Source: Seribacter sulfatis | GTDB taxonomy: Bacteria > Verrucomicrobiota > Verrucomicrobiia > Opitutales > Seribacteraceae | Assembly (NCBI RefSeq): GCF_964187635.1 | Contig: NZ_CAXLMO010000038.1 | Location: 1 to 64,000, forward strand | Direction: 5' to 3' | Length of the DNA stretch: 64,000 nucleotides | Part shown: one piece after another, positions 52,051 to 60,742 of the stretch | Position numbering within the stretch: position 1 is the first letter of the stretch | Layout: each line of letters opens with the position of its first letter | Made by a program: the position numbers and the translations under genes | The notes under the pieces: generated by a model | What the model was told of the DNA's origin: nothing | The model's input: only the letters and a program-made list of their open reading frames with translations | Databases searched by the model: none

Positions 52051-52717
52051 ATCCATCAATTTCCCGAAACCACTCAGTGGATTCAAGGTAGATCATATTG
52101 GCGATCCGTCAGTTACAGCGGCTCAATCGAAAGAAAATTCGTTAAATGAGTATAATCGTGGAAAAGCAGAGGCCACCGCTTTCTATCAGGCTGAAATTTC
52201 AAAATTACGAACTAACTACGCGGATTCTCAGTCTAAGTTATTAGCGAGTATTGATACTAAAACAAACGAGGTTATTGCAAAACTTGACCACCGACTTCCA
52301 GATTTGGTCATCGGGCTTGCGGAACGTGTTCTTGGTCAAATCTCCTTGGATCGTAATGCGATAGAAGAAATCGTCCGAAGCATGGTTTCAGAATTTTCAG
52401 GTGAAGACGAGAAACTCGAAGTGTTTCTTTGTCCGCAGGATTTATCCTTATTGAAATCGATGGCTGATTCTGAAAAGCCTGCAGTTGAAGAGGAAAAAGC
52501 TGAAGATGAAGAAGGCTTTGCATCTGCTATTGCTGGTATTTTTGATGGATTAGATGGGGATGATGCTCTTCTCGAAGGTTACCCCAATGTTAAATTTTTT
52601 GAAGACCCTTCTTTACAGTCTGGAGATTGTCAGATCAAGAGTCGGTTTGGTCTTCTGGATGGCCGGGTTTCGACAAAACTAAGAAAAGTGGAAGAGGAGC
52701 TTAAGCGAAATGATTGA
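52037..52717 (+). CDS. fliH: Flagellar assembly protein FliH
   Basis: Regulator of the export ATPase FliI. 226 residues from TTG 52037, chosen because GGAGG lies 8 nt before it and it overlaps the fliG stop by 14 nt; a TTG 57 nt upstream is also open. The central helical region resembles FliH (AEISKLRTNYADSQSKLLASIDTKTNEVI, then LPDLVIGLAERVLGQISLDRNAIEEIVRSMV). An acidic insert (EEEKAEDEEG) is near 170. Identity rests on position plus this pattern. Confidence 0.82.
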   Translation: MSYNRSINFPKPLSGFKVDHIGDPSVTAAQSKENSLNEYNRGKAEATAFYQAEISKLRTNYADSQSKLLASIDTKTNEVIAKLDHRLPDLVIGLAERVLGQISLDRNAIEEIVRSMVSEFSGEDEKLEVFLCPQDLSLLKSMADSEKPAVEEEKAEDEEGFASAIAGIFDGLDGDDALLEGYPNVKFFEDPSLQSGDCQIKSRFGLLDGRVSTKLRKVEEELKRND

Positions 52718-54035
52718 GTCACTTGATGAGAGGTTCGCCTTTATGGAGGACGGAATTAAGGGGGTTAGAACTTACGATAAAGTGGGAACTGTACGTCGTG
52801 TAACGGGTCTCATTATTGAATCTGAAGGTCCTGAGGTAAGTATCGGTCAAGTCTGCTCAATTGTTTCGGATAGACATAAGGATAAAATTGAAGCACAGGT
52901 GGTCGGGTTTAGAGATAATTTTGTCCTTCTAATGGCTTTGGATAGTGTCCATTTAATTCATCCTGGATGTAAGGTGACGTCCCAACGTAATAATAATTTT
53001 GTCCCTTGTGGACCCGCGTTACTCGGTAGGATTATTGATGGGATGGGAAGACCGATAGACGGAAAAGGCCCACTTCTTACACCTCGGCGAGAGGGCTTTT
53101 ATGCTGAACCTCCCAACCCGTTGAGTCGTTCAATGATCTCAGAACCCTTTACTACGGGAATCAAATCAATTGATACTTTTATTCCACTTGGTGTTGGTCA
53201 AAGAGTCGGGATTTTTTCTGGTAGTGGCGTAGGGAAATCAATTCTGCTTGGAATGATTGCACGAGGTTCTGATTCTGATATAAATGTAATCTCTTTGGTC
53301 GGGGAACGTGGTCGTGAGTTAAGGGAATTCGTGGAAAAAGATCTCGGTCCAGAAGGAATGAAAAAAACTGTAATTGTAGTTTCTACCTCCGATCAACCTG
53401 CCCCGATGAGAATACGGGCTTCTATCTTAGCGACTGCAATTGCCGAGGGATTTCGAAACGAAGGTTCAAAGGTTCTTCTCTTAATGGATTCCTTAACTCG
53501 TTTTGCAATGGCACAGCGCGAAATTGGCCTTGCCGCAGGAGAACCCCCAGCTTCCCGTGGATATGTTCCTTCCGTTTTTTCTTTATTGCCAAAATTACTG
53601 GAAAGAACCGGTACGAGTGATTCGGGAGCAATTACTGCTATTTACACTGTTCTAGTCGAGGGAGATGATATGAATGAACCCGTTGCAGATGCAGTCAGGG
53701 GTTTTCTCGATGGACATATTGTTCTCAGTCGTAGACTTGCCAATGCTAATCATTTTCCTGCTGTGGATGTGTTGCAAAGTGTAAGTCGTTTAGATCGTGC
53801 GGTATGCAATGAGTCGGAGATTCAGATTATTTCTGAGGCTCGAGATTTACTTTCTGTTTACAAGCAAAATGAAGACCTTATCAATGTCGGTGCCTATGTT
53901 AAAAAGAGTAACCCTAAAATAGATCGTGCGATTGAGAAATTCGACAGAATCGATTCATTTCTTAAACAAAGATATGACCAAGTTTCGACTCGGGAGTCCT
54001 CTTTTCAACAACTTTCAGAAATTTTTGGTTCATGA
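52710..54035 (+). CDS. fliI: Flagellum-specific ATPase FliI
   Basis: Export ATPase related to F1 beta. 441 residues. P-loop SGSGVGKS near 169-176, GERGREL, a Walker-B-type LLLMDSLTRFAMAQREIGLAAGEPPASRGYVPSVFSLLPKLLERTG, and PAVDVLQSVSRL. Overlaps fliH by 8 nt and fliJ by 4 nt. Confidence 0.97.
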   Translation: MIESLDERFAFMEDGIKGVRTYDKVGTVRRVTGLIIESEGPEVSIGQVCSIVSDRHKDKIEAQVVGFRDNFVLLMALDSVHLIHPGCKVTSQRNNNFVPCGPALLGRIIDGMGRPIDGKGPLLTPRREGFYAEPPNPLSRSMISEPFTTGIKSIDTFIPLGVGQRVGIFSGSGVGKSILLGMIARGSDSDINVISLVGERGRELREFVEKDLGPEGMKKTVIVVSTSDQPAPMRIRASILATAIAEGFRNEGSKVLLLMDSLTRFAMAQREIGLAAGEPPASRGYVPSVFSLLPKLLERTGTSDSGAITAIYTVLVEGDDMNEPVADAVRGFLDGHIVLSRRLANANHFPAVDVLQSVSRLDRAVCNESEIQIISEARDLLSVYKQNEDLINVGAYVKKSNPKIDRAIEKFDRIDSFLKQRYDQVSTRESSFQQLSEIFGS

Positions 54036-54484
54036 AAGCATTTACTTTTCGTCTGGAGACTCTTTTGCACCTTCGTGAAATGTCTAAAGAGAAGGCAATG
54101 AAAAATTATGCGCTAGCGATTTCAAAACGTGAGAATGCTGAGATTGATTTAAAAAATGCCGTAAAGAGTCTAGAAATCCTTAATAAGGATATTATTGTTA
54201 AAAGAACTTCTGGATTTTCTGGTCATGAACAAGAGAATTTCAACCAATCTATTAATCGAACGAAAGGGGAGATTATTGATTTCAATTCGAAGCTTGCTGA
54301 ATCAAAAAATATAGAATCTGCTAACCGTAAAATTTACTTGGAGGCAGACTCCAATTGCAAGAGTTTACTGAAGCTTAAACAGAAGAAAAGAAGCGAACAT
54401 TTGAAAACAGAAGAAAAAAAAGAAGAAACAGAACTTGAGGACATCATTGGTGCTCGGTTTGTTTTCAACAAAACTAGTTATTAA
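54032..54484 (+). CDS. fliJ: Flagellar export protein FliJ
   Basis: 150 residues, mostly long coiled coil: FRLETLLHLREMSKEKAMKNYALAIS fits the FliJ N-terminus, which interacts with FliI and the gate. ATGA overlap with fliI. Sequence is poorly conserved in this family, so position carries much of the weight. Confidence 0.8.
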   Translation: MKAFTFRLETLLHLREMSKEKAMKNYALAISKRENAEIDLKNAVKSLEILNKDIIVKRTSGFSGHEQENFNQSINRTKGEIIDFNSKLAESKNIESANRKIYLEADSNCKSLLKLKQKKRSEHLKTEEKKEETELEDIIGARFVFNKTSY

Positions 54485-54486
54485 TT

Positions 54487-55158
54487 ATGAAAATATCACC
54501 CATTATTATTGTTATATTAGCTGTATTGCTATCAGTCGGGGCCGCTGGTTTTATGGTAGTACTTAGCTACGATGATTTGTTTAAGCCCAAACCTGAGATA
54601 AAGGCAGAATTTACTAGTGTTGAATTTGATGCTGATGATACTAGCTATTCTCCTGCAGAAACTCATTCGATGAACCAATTATCCAAAGAGTTGGCTGCAT
54701 TGAAGGAAAAATTACTAGAAAGAGAAACTGAGCTCGACTCGCGCGAATCTGCGATCGCAATGGACTTAGAAGCACTGGAAAAACAGAAAAAAGAGATGAA
54801 TCAAATTCAGGATGATCTGTCTGCTCGTTTAGCTGATTTTGAAGCAAGGCAAGGGCAGGATTTAAGTGAGGAAAAATTAAAAGAATATAAAGACACATCT
54901 AAGAGATGGGTTGAAATGGGTCCGGAAGTTGCGACTGTAGAGATCCAAAATTGGAGGCAAAAACGGAGGTTTGAAGAAGCCCTGACCATATTTGAACTTC
55001 TCAAAGCGGAAGACAAAGCTCCGATTATTTCTTTTATGTACAACAGCGATGAAGATTCTTTGATCGAATTGGCTGATGCACTATCAATGAGAGATCGTGG
55101 TTTGCTTCCTAGCTTAGACTTAGGAGATCTTGCCCCAACTGGCATACCTGCAAACTAG
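54487..55158 (+). CDS. MotE/FlbB-like membrane coiled-coil protein (MgtE-N-type tail)
   Basis: 223 residues. One membrane helix (about 5-26), a long coiled coil (about 65-120, ELAALKEKLLERETELDSRESAIA) and a C-terminal helical domain (KRRFEEALTIFELLKAEDKAPIISFMYNSDEDSLIELADALSMRDRGLL) resembling the MotE/FlbB tail. Such proteins act around the motor or stator in several phyla. Position between fliJ and fliK is typical for motE-like genes. Confidence 0.7.
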   Translation: MKISPIIIVILAVLLSVGAAGFMVVLSYDDLFKPKPEIKAEFTSVEFDADDTSYSPAETHSMNQLSKELAALKEKLLERETELDSRESAIAMDLEALEKQKKEMNQIQDDLSARLADFEARQGQDLSEEKLKEYKDTSKRWVEMGPEVATVEIQNWRQKRRFEEALTIFELLKAEDKAPIISFMYNSDEDSLIELADALSMRDRGLLPSLDLGDLAPTGIPAN

Positions 55159-55167
55159 GTTTTATTG

Positions 55168-56115
55168 ATGTCAGATTCTCCGCAGATTCAAAGTCTTGGT
55201 AATGGTCATTCCACTCCCAAGCATCAGACAATTGGCAGGAACGGATCATTTTGGATGCCTAAAGATTCTCCTGATATTAAACAGACTAGCACTTTGAATT
55301 CCAAATCTGGTAAGAATGATTCTTCTGTTCCTCCCAAGACAACCAATTCACATTCTTCGAAGCAAAGCTCCAATCTTCATTCTTCCAACCGCTCCAATGT
55401 TAGCTTTGAAAGAACAATTTTGTCTGAGTCTAGCAAGATTTCACCTCGAGTATCTTCACCCAATAATTTTGCCACCAAACAAAACACAAACCCGACAAAG
55501 CAAGACTTAGTTAAACCTAACCTTTTTCAACCATCGATAACTGCTAAGAGTGTCAAAGCATCTGCTCTTAATACACGTCCTACTGTTATTTTAGTTCCCA
55601 AGGAACCTATTAAAAACCCAATATTCAATGAACCAACCCATAGGTCAACGAATCGGGATAATCAAAACCAAGATAGTAGAAAAAAGAACAAGGATCATGG
55701 CGCAAAAAATGCTCAATCCTTAAAGTCAATGAATCTCAATGATAAAGAATCCTCTGTTTTGGAGGTTGGTGCATCGAACTCTTCGACTTCTGATTCTTCA
55801 ATTGTTCTTAAGCTAGTAAATCTTATTAGTAAGGCTGTTTCGCCTCGAGTATCATATACCAACAAATTTTCAAAGAAAGTAGTTCGTTTTGCAATTGATT
55901 TACCCAGTGGAGAGAAATTGGGCGTGCGAATAGAAAAATCTGAAAAAGGAGTTTCTTTATGTTTTATTGCTCCTGATGAGAAAACTAGAAGTATGCTCGA
56001 TCTTTGCCAAAAGGGGATTAAGCAGAAAATAGACTCAGACCAAGAAATTGAGGTTAATGTTCATGTATTTTCCGATTATCAAGAGATGGATAACTATTTT
56101 CTCAAAGCAGCTTAA
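55168..56115 (+). CDS. fliK: FliK-like flagellar hook-length control protein
   Basis: 315 residues from ATG 55168 (a TTG directly before it is unlikely). The first 220 residues are Ser/Asn/Lys-rich, low complexity and presumably disordered, suited to the ruler part. The C-terminal 95 (VVRFAIDLPSGEKLGVRIEKSEKGVSLCFIAPDEKTRSMLDL) read like the FliK substrate-switch domain. Position before flgD-flgE supports this. Similarity is weak, so the symbol is provisional. Confidence 0.72.
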   Translation: MSDSPQIQSLGNGHSTPKHQTIGRNGSFWMPKDSPDIKQTSTLNSKSGKNDSSVPPKTTNSHSSKQSSNLHSSNRSNVSFERTILSESSKISPRVSSPNNFATKQNTNPTKQDLVKPNLFQPSITAKSVKASALNTRPTVILVPKEPIKNPIFNEPTHRSTNRDNQNQDSRKKNKDHGAKNAQSLKSMNLNDKESSVLEVGASNSSTSDSSIVLKLVNLISKAVSPRVSYTNKFSKKVVRFAIDLPSGEKLGVRIEKSEKGVSLCFIAPDEKTRSMLDLCQKGIKQKIDSDQEIEVNVHVFSDYQEMDNYFLKAA

Positions 56116-56139
56116 GTTTAATTTTTACAAAATAACATT

Positions 56140-56565
56140 ATGATAGACGCAATTGCAGCAACCCAAGCGAATCAAAACCCCCGAGCATCAACAGCATCTG
56201 ATGCGTCCAACTCTTCTAATTCTGCCATGCAGATGGAAGACTTTCTTCAGTTGCTAACAAGCCAAATTAGTAACCAGGATCCACTTGAGCCAATGAAGGA
56301 TACCGAGTTCATTTCTCAAATGGCAAACATTGCTTCATTGGAACAAATGCAGCAGTTTACTAAAGGTTTTGAAACATTTGCTGATTCTCAGAAAGATATG
56401 GTTGCACAAGCTTATCTTGGCAAAATGGTCAATATTTCTGAGGAAGGACAAGATGTTACCGGTTTGGTTGATTCTGTTGAAAAAAATGAGGATGGTAAAA
56501 TCTTTGTTACTGTCGGAGATAGAAATTACCTCCCTGCGAACATCACACGCGTGAGCAATCCATAA
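56140..56565 (+). CDS. flgD: Flagellar hook assembly scaffold FlgD
   Basis: Hook cap protein. 141 residues, the short form: the conserved N-terminal block MQMEDFLQLLTSQISNQDPLEPMKDTEFISQMANIASLEQMQ is followed by a small domain. The larger C-terminal FnIII/Tudor-like module of E. coli FlgD is largely absent. Next to flgE, 6 nt before it. Confidence 0.9.
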   Translation: MIDAIAATQANQNPRASTASDASNSSNSAMQMEDFLQLLTSQISNQDPLEPMKDTEFISQMANIASLEQMQQFTKGFETFADSQKDMVAQAYLGKMVNISEEGQDVTGLVDSVEKNEDGKIFVTVGDRNYLPANITRVSNP

Positions 56566-56571
56566 TCGTAA

Positions 56572-57423
56572 ATGATTGCTTCATTACATAACGGTGTAAC
56601 CGCTCTTAAAAGTCTTACTCAGGGATTGCAGGTTCTTGGTAATAACATTTCTAATGTTAATTCGCTCGGGTACAAGTCTTCTAGGGCAAACTACTCGGAT
56701 AATTTTTATTTACACATGAACGATGCTGAATCTGGTGCGGGGGGGATACCAAGCAACAACATTCAGCAACATGGTACTGGCGTTCATGTTGGTTCAATAT
56801 CTTCCGATTTTACTCAAGGAACTGTAGAGATTACTGGTTTGGACTTGGATTTAGCGATCCAAGGCGAAGCACTTCCGAATGGGGGCGGCTTTTTTGAAAT
56901 TGCAGATCCAGTGACTGGCGAATTGTTTTATACTCGAGCGGGTGCATTTGAATCAACTGTGGAAGGATTTGTTGTTACCCGAGATCAATACCGATATCAA
57001 TTACAAGGATTAGATGGTCCTTTAGTTGTAGGAACACAAGAGGGGGAAACTCTTCTAGCCCGTAGGGTTGAGGAAGATGGTAAAATCAATTTAGTAGTAA
57101 ATAAAGACGGAGCAGATGAAATCAGAGGTTCAGGTCAAATAAAACTTAATAATTTTCTCTCTCCTCAATATCTAAGAAGGGTAGGGAACGGATTTTATTC
57201 AAATGGACAAGCCGGTCAAAACATTGCTGGTATTAGTGATAACGCAATCCCAGCAACAGGCTCAAACGGTAAGCTCAAACAGTACGCTTTAGAATTGTCT
57301 AATGTTGATCTGACTAACGAGTTTGCTGCCATGATTTCTCACCAGCGTTCTTTTCAGGCTGGGTCTCGTGTTGTTACTACCTCTGATATGATTCTCTCTG
57401 AAGCCGTTAACCTTAAACGATAG
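56572..57423 (+). CDS. flgE: Flagellar hook protein FlgE, unusually short
   Basis: 283 residues, against about 400 or more in most hook proteins. N-terminal rod/hook signature LTQGLQVLGNNISNVNSLGYKSSRANYSDNF and C-terminal SNVDLTNEFAAMISHQRSFQAGSRVVTTSDMILSEAVNLKR are intact, so only the outer domains seem reduced. FlgG/FlgF-like identity cannot be excluded from length, but the position after flgD and the SxGYK hook motif favour FlgE. Confidence 0.8.
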   Translation: MIASLHNGVTALKSLTQGLQVLGNNISNVNSLGYKSSRANYSDNFYLHMNDAESGAGGIPSNNIQQHGTGVHVGSISSDFTQGTVEITGLDLDLAIQGEALPNGGGFFEIADPVTGELFYTRAGAFESTVEGFVVTRDQYRYQLQGLDGPLVVGTQEGETLLARRVEEDGKINLVVNKDGADEIRGSGQIKLNNFLSPQYLRRVGNGFYSNGQAGQNIAGISDNAIPATGSNGKLKQYALELSNVDLTNEFAAMISHQRSFQAGSRVVTTSDMILSEAVNLKR

Positions 57424-57448
57424 ATCTTAACCTTTATTCCCTAACGAT

Positions 57449-57988
57449 ATGTGTGCCGCTCAACTTGACGAACTTCCTGAAACCACTGAGGTTCCTGCCC
57501 CTAAGGCAGGTGGTGGTAACTTAATTCCTGCTCTTATAGCAATCATTCTTGCCCCTGCTCTAACAGTCGGTGCAATGTTTTTATTGATTAAGATGAATAA
57601 ACCGGAGGAGACTATAAAACCTCAAATAACTGAAGGTGGTCAACCCTTAGATATGGAACCATCGGGTGAGGAGAAGATTTACGAACTCAATTCTTTAATT
57701 ACTAATCTTGGTGGGCCGATTAAATCCCGTTATATTAATTTGGATTTGAAATTAGAGGGTCAGGCAGGTGACTTTGAGAAAGTACTCGATATGAACCAAC
57801 ACAGGATTCGTGATAAAGCACTCGCTATTATGGGTGGCTACACATACGAAGATGCCCAGCTTGACGGTTTTCAGGAAAGAGTTCGAGTTGATTTAAAAAA
57901 GGGCTTTTCTTCCATTCTACGCAAGTACCGAGATGGAGAAAGCGATTTGATCCGACAAATTTACTTCACCAACTTTGTGGTCCAATAA
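57449..57988 (+). CDS. fliL: Flagellar basal-body-associated protein FliL
   Basis: 179 residues with one membrane helix (about 25-50). The periplasmic domain reads YELNSLITNLGGPIKSRYINLDLKLEG, then HRIRDKALAIMGGYTYEDAQLDGFQERVRVDLKKGFSSIL and IYFTNFVVQ, the FliL pattern. FliL supports stator function. The N-terminus is proline-rich. Confidence 0.9.
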   Translation: MCAAQLDELPETTEVPAPKAGGGNLIPALIAIILAPALTVGAMFLLIKMNKPEETIKPQITEGGQPLDMEPSGEEKIYELNSLITNLGGPIKSRYINLDLKLEGQAGDFEKVLDMNQHRIRDKALAIMGGYTYEDAQLDGFQERVRVDLKKGFSSILRKYRDGESDLIRQIYFTNFVVQ

Positions 57989-57999
57989 TCTGATTTTAA

Positions 58000-59013
58000 A
58001 TGTCTTCCGATCCCAATTTTAAAGACGAAAGCTTCGATTTAAGCGAACTGCAAGGTTCTGCTGATGGACAGCCTGTATTCAACTGCGACGGTGAAAAAAT
58101 CACCGATCTTTCTGCTGTAAAAATTAAAAAGTATGACTTTACCAATCCCATTGTACTATCGGATGCGGATTTGAGTAAGTTGAAAACCAAGTCAGAGCAG
58201 TTTGTATATTATTTAGCGGGTCACCTCTCGATGTTTTTGAGGACAGAGTTTAACCTTGAATTAGAGGACTTAACGGCTGATTTATATGCTAACTTTACTC
58301 AGTCCATAAAAAATCCTTCCTGCATAACTATGTTTAAGCTGCAGGAGCTAAATGGAGTTTGTTTATTAGATGTTAATTCACATTTATCCGCAACAGTAGT
58401 AGACCGTATTCTTGGCGGTCGGGGTTCTACAAATCCAGAAGAGCGTGGATTGACTGATATAGAAAAAGCTCTTGTGGAAGATTTTAATCAAATCATTTTA
58501 GAAGAATGGTGTAAGCAATGGCAAAATACAATGTCACTTACTCCGAGTATTATTGGAACGGAAAGTTCCGGGAAATTCCTGCAAACATCACCATCAGATG
58601 CGATGATGTTAATTATGAGTATGGAGGCATCATTTGGCGATGTATCGGGCCCGATGAGAATTGCGGTTCCATATTACACCTTAGAACCAGTTGTGAGTCG
58701 TTTGTTAAATGCGGTTTCTTCTACTGAGAAACAGGCAGTTAAACCTCCCCGATGGCATGAGATTTATGATGAAATTCCCGTTTCAGTTTCAGCAGAATGG
58801 GATGCTTTTGAGTTGAGCTTAAGAGATCTGTCCAATTTAGAGGTAGATGATGTTATCGAGATGTCACCTGCCTTAATTGAAATGACAAATTTGAGAATAG
58901 AAGGAAGGACCTGCTTTATCGGTGAGATTGGTATAGAATCTGATCAAGTTGCTTTTCAGGTGAGTGAGAGTATTGTCGAAGCAGTAAAATTAATCGGAAA
59001 AAAACATGGATAG
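58000..59013 (+). CDS. fliM: Flagellar motor switch protein FliM
   Basis: C-ring protein, 337 residues. Core features ATVVDRILGGRGSTNPEERGLTDIEKALVEDFNQIILEEWCKQW and MEASFGDVSGPMRIAVPY are present, with a SpoA-type end. The N-terminus lacks a clear EIDALL-type CheY-binding motif; the nearest stretch is DLSELQG. fliN overlaps its end by 8 nt. Confidence 0.93.
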   Translation: MSSDPNFKDESFDLSELQGSADGQPVFNCDGEKITDLSAVKIKKYDFTNPIVLSDADLSKLKTKSEQFVYYLAGHLSMFLRTEFNLELEDLTADLYANFTQSIKNPSCITMFKLQELNGVCLLDVNSHLSATVVDRILGGRGSTNPEERGLTDIEKALVEDFNQIILEEWCKQWQNTMSLTPSIIGTESSGKFLQTSPSDAMMLIMSMEASFGDVSGPMRIAVPYYTLEPVVSRLLNAVSSTEKQAVKPPRWHEIYDEIPVSVSAEWDAFELSLRDLSNLEVDDVIEMSPALIEMTNLRIEGRTCFIGEIGIESDQVAFQVSESIVEAVKLIGKKHG

Positions 59014-59254
59014 TAAAAAAATGGATATTGTGATGGATGTGAAGGTAAGTGTCACAGTCCAATTAGGAACGGCAGAACTTCCAATGAAAGAAGTGGTAGA
59101 ACTTAGCCCAGGTGCTCAAATTCAATTGAAGCAAAATGCCAAAGACCCTGTTAGCTTATTGGTTAACGGAAAACTTATTGCCCATGGTGAAGTTGTTGTA
59201 ATTGACGATCGGTTTGGACTTAAGATTACCGAGATAGTTGATTCGGCATCGTGA
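59006..59254 (+). CDS. fliN: Flagellar motor switch protein FliN
   Basis: 82 residues, essentially one SpoA domain: VSVTVQLGTAELPMKEVVELSPGAQIQLKQNAKDPVSLLVNGKLIAHGEVVVIDDRFGLKITEI. Part of the C-ring with FliM and FliG. Overlaps fliM. Confidence 0.95.
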   Translation: MDSKKMDIVMDVKVSVTVQLGTAELPMKEVVELSPGAQIQLKQNAKDPVSLLVNGKLIAHGEVVVIDDRFGLKITEIVDSAS

Positions 59255-59275
59255 ATCTCCTTGTCATGCTTTCTT

Positions 59276-59288
59276 CTGCGAACCGCAG
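59276..59288. other. Small hairpin in the fliN-fliO gap
   Basis: CTGCG-AAC-CGCAG in the 61-nt gap between fliN and fliO, the longest gap downstream of fliE. No T-run follows. Possibly an RNA-processing or attenuation point within the operon. Confidence 0.3.
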
Positions 59289-59315
59289 TTGAATGCATAT
59301 CTTTAAAATTTTGAA

Positions 59316-59669
59316 ATGATGTTTTATCATTTTGCCGTGTCTCCTTCATTTGTTAATACAGATGCAGAAATGCTTTATTTATGGATCCGCGTAATTGGGT
59401 TTATTGGAGTTTTAGGTGCAAGTGCCTATTTCCTCTCTATTTACGCTAAGAAAAAAAGGACGAGAGTAAGCACGATTAAAGAAGGTGAAATTGTTATTGC
59501 TGATACCTGCTCTCTTGGTAATCGGCAGTTTTTAATGGTGGCTCAATATGGAGGTGAAAAACATCTTTTGGGAGTGAGTTCAAGTTCGATTAATCACTTG
59601 GCTAAATTAGACAACCGATCCCCAGCAAGTAACGATTTAACCTCAGATTTAGGAGAGGAGACTAGTTGA
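59316..59669 (+). CDS. fliO: Flagellar biosynthesis protein FliO
   Basis: 117 residues. One membrane helix (about 19-42), then a cytoplasmic tail with the FliO pattern ISTIKEGE-like start, IVIADTCSLGNRQFLMVAQYGGEKHLLGVSSSSINHLAKL. Two adjacent ATGs at the start. FliO aids FliP ring assembly and precedes fliP, overlapping its TTG start. Confidence 0.85.
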   Translation: MMFYHFAVSPSFVNTDAEMLYLWIRVIGFIGVLGASAYFLSIYAKKKRTRVSTIKEGEIVIADTCSLGNRQFLMVAQYGGEKHLLGVSSSSINHLAKLDNRSPASNDLTSDLGEETS

Positions 59670-60457
59670 AAAAAGTATTGATAATATTGAAGAGAGTAAG
59701 ACTTCTTGCGTTGATCTTGTTGGGGTTTGTTTTCTTCAGCTTTTCGCATACTTGCTTGGACGCACAAACTACTGGTACTGGAGCTCCAGGTCTTCGAATT
59801 GATGTAACTGGTTCAAATGACGAGGGGGATTTTGGAGTTGCGATACAACTTGTTGTTGCAATGACAATTTTGTCCCTCGGTCCCTCTGTCATCATGATGA
59901 TGACCTGCTTTACCAGGATGATTATCGTGTTAGGTTTTGTCAGAAATGCCATCGGCGTTAATTCTGCTCCCTCTAGCCAGATAATTGTCGGATTAGCATT
60001 ATTCCTTACTTTCTTTGTGATGGGGCCAGTTTGGAATAAAATTTATGACGACGCTGTAACTCCCTACATGTCTGCTACTATGAAATCAAGTGATGCACTT
60101 ATGGTAGCAACTGCACACATGAAGGATTTCATGATGAATCAAACTCGCCAGCAGGACGTGCAATTTTTTCTCGAAATTTCAAAGCAGGGTGCGATGACTC
60201 GGGATCAATTACCTTTGAGCATTGTAGTTCCTTCCTTTGTCCTTAGTGAATTACGTACTGCGTTTCAGATGGGTTTTCTAATTTTCATACCATTTATTAT
60301 CGTGGACTTTATTGTCGCATCCACCCTTATGTCTATGGGGATGATGATGATGCCGCCCGTAGTAATTTCAATGCCGTTTAAGTTGTTACTTTTTGTGCTG
60401 GTGGATGGATGGTATTTGGTCATTCAATCTCTCGTTAATAGTTTTAATATCGCGTAG
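59666..60457 (+). CDS. fliP: Flagellar export gate protein FliP
   Basis: 263 residues from TTG 59666, overlapping the fliO stop. A signal peptide-like start precedes the conserved membrane domain: TILSLGPSVIMMMTCFTRMIIVLGFVRNAIGVNSAPSSQIIVGLALFLTFFVMGPVW and, at the end, MGMMMMPPVVISMPFKLLLFVLVDGW. Forms the gate pentamer of the export apparatus. Confidence 0.96.
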   Translation: MKKVLIILKRVRLLALILLGFVFFSFSHTCLDAQTTGTGAPGLRIDVTGSNDEGDFGVAIQLVVAMTILSLGPSVIMMMTCFTRMIIVLGFVRNAIGVNSAPSSQIIVGLALFLTFFVMGPVWNKIYDDAVTPYMSATMKSSDALMVATAHMKDFMMNQTRQQDVQFFLEISKQGAMTRDQLPLSIVVPSFVLSELRTAFQMGFLIFIPFIIVDFIVASTLMSMGMMMMPPVVISMPFKLLLFVLVDGWYLVIQSLVNSFNIA

Positions 60458-60472
60458 AGGGAAGACTAGTAT

Positions 60473-60742
60473 ATGACAATGGAACTAGCAGTGGACATAA
60501 TGAGAAACCTGTTGCAAACTGGACTCATCTTGGCAATTCCGATCCTTGGCACTGCTACTGTTGTTGGTCTTTTAGTTAGTTTCATTCAGGGTATTACCAG
60601 TCTACAGGAACAGACGCTAACCTTTGTGCCTAAGTTAGTTTGTGTTTCTCTCGCAATTGTTCTTTCTGCTAATTTTATTTTAAAAACTTTAACAGAATTC
60701 TGTATTTCCATGATTAATATGCTTCCAACTATGGCACAGTGA
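60473..60742 (+). CDS. fliQ: Flagellar export gate protein FliQ
   Basis: 89 residues with two membrane helices. VDIMRNLLQTGLILAIPILGTATVVGLLVSFIQGITSLQEQTLTFVPKL matches FliQ throughout. Overlaps fliR by 4 nt. Confidence 0.95.
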   Translation: MTMELAVDIMRNLLQTGLILAIPILGTATVVGLLVSFIQGITSLQEQTLTFVPKLVCVSLAIVLSANFILKTLTEFCISMINMLPTMAQ

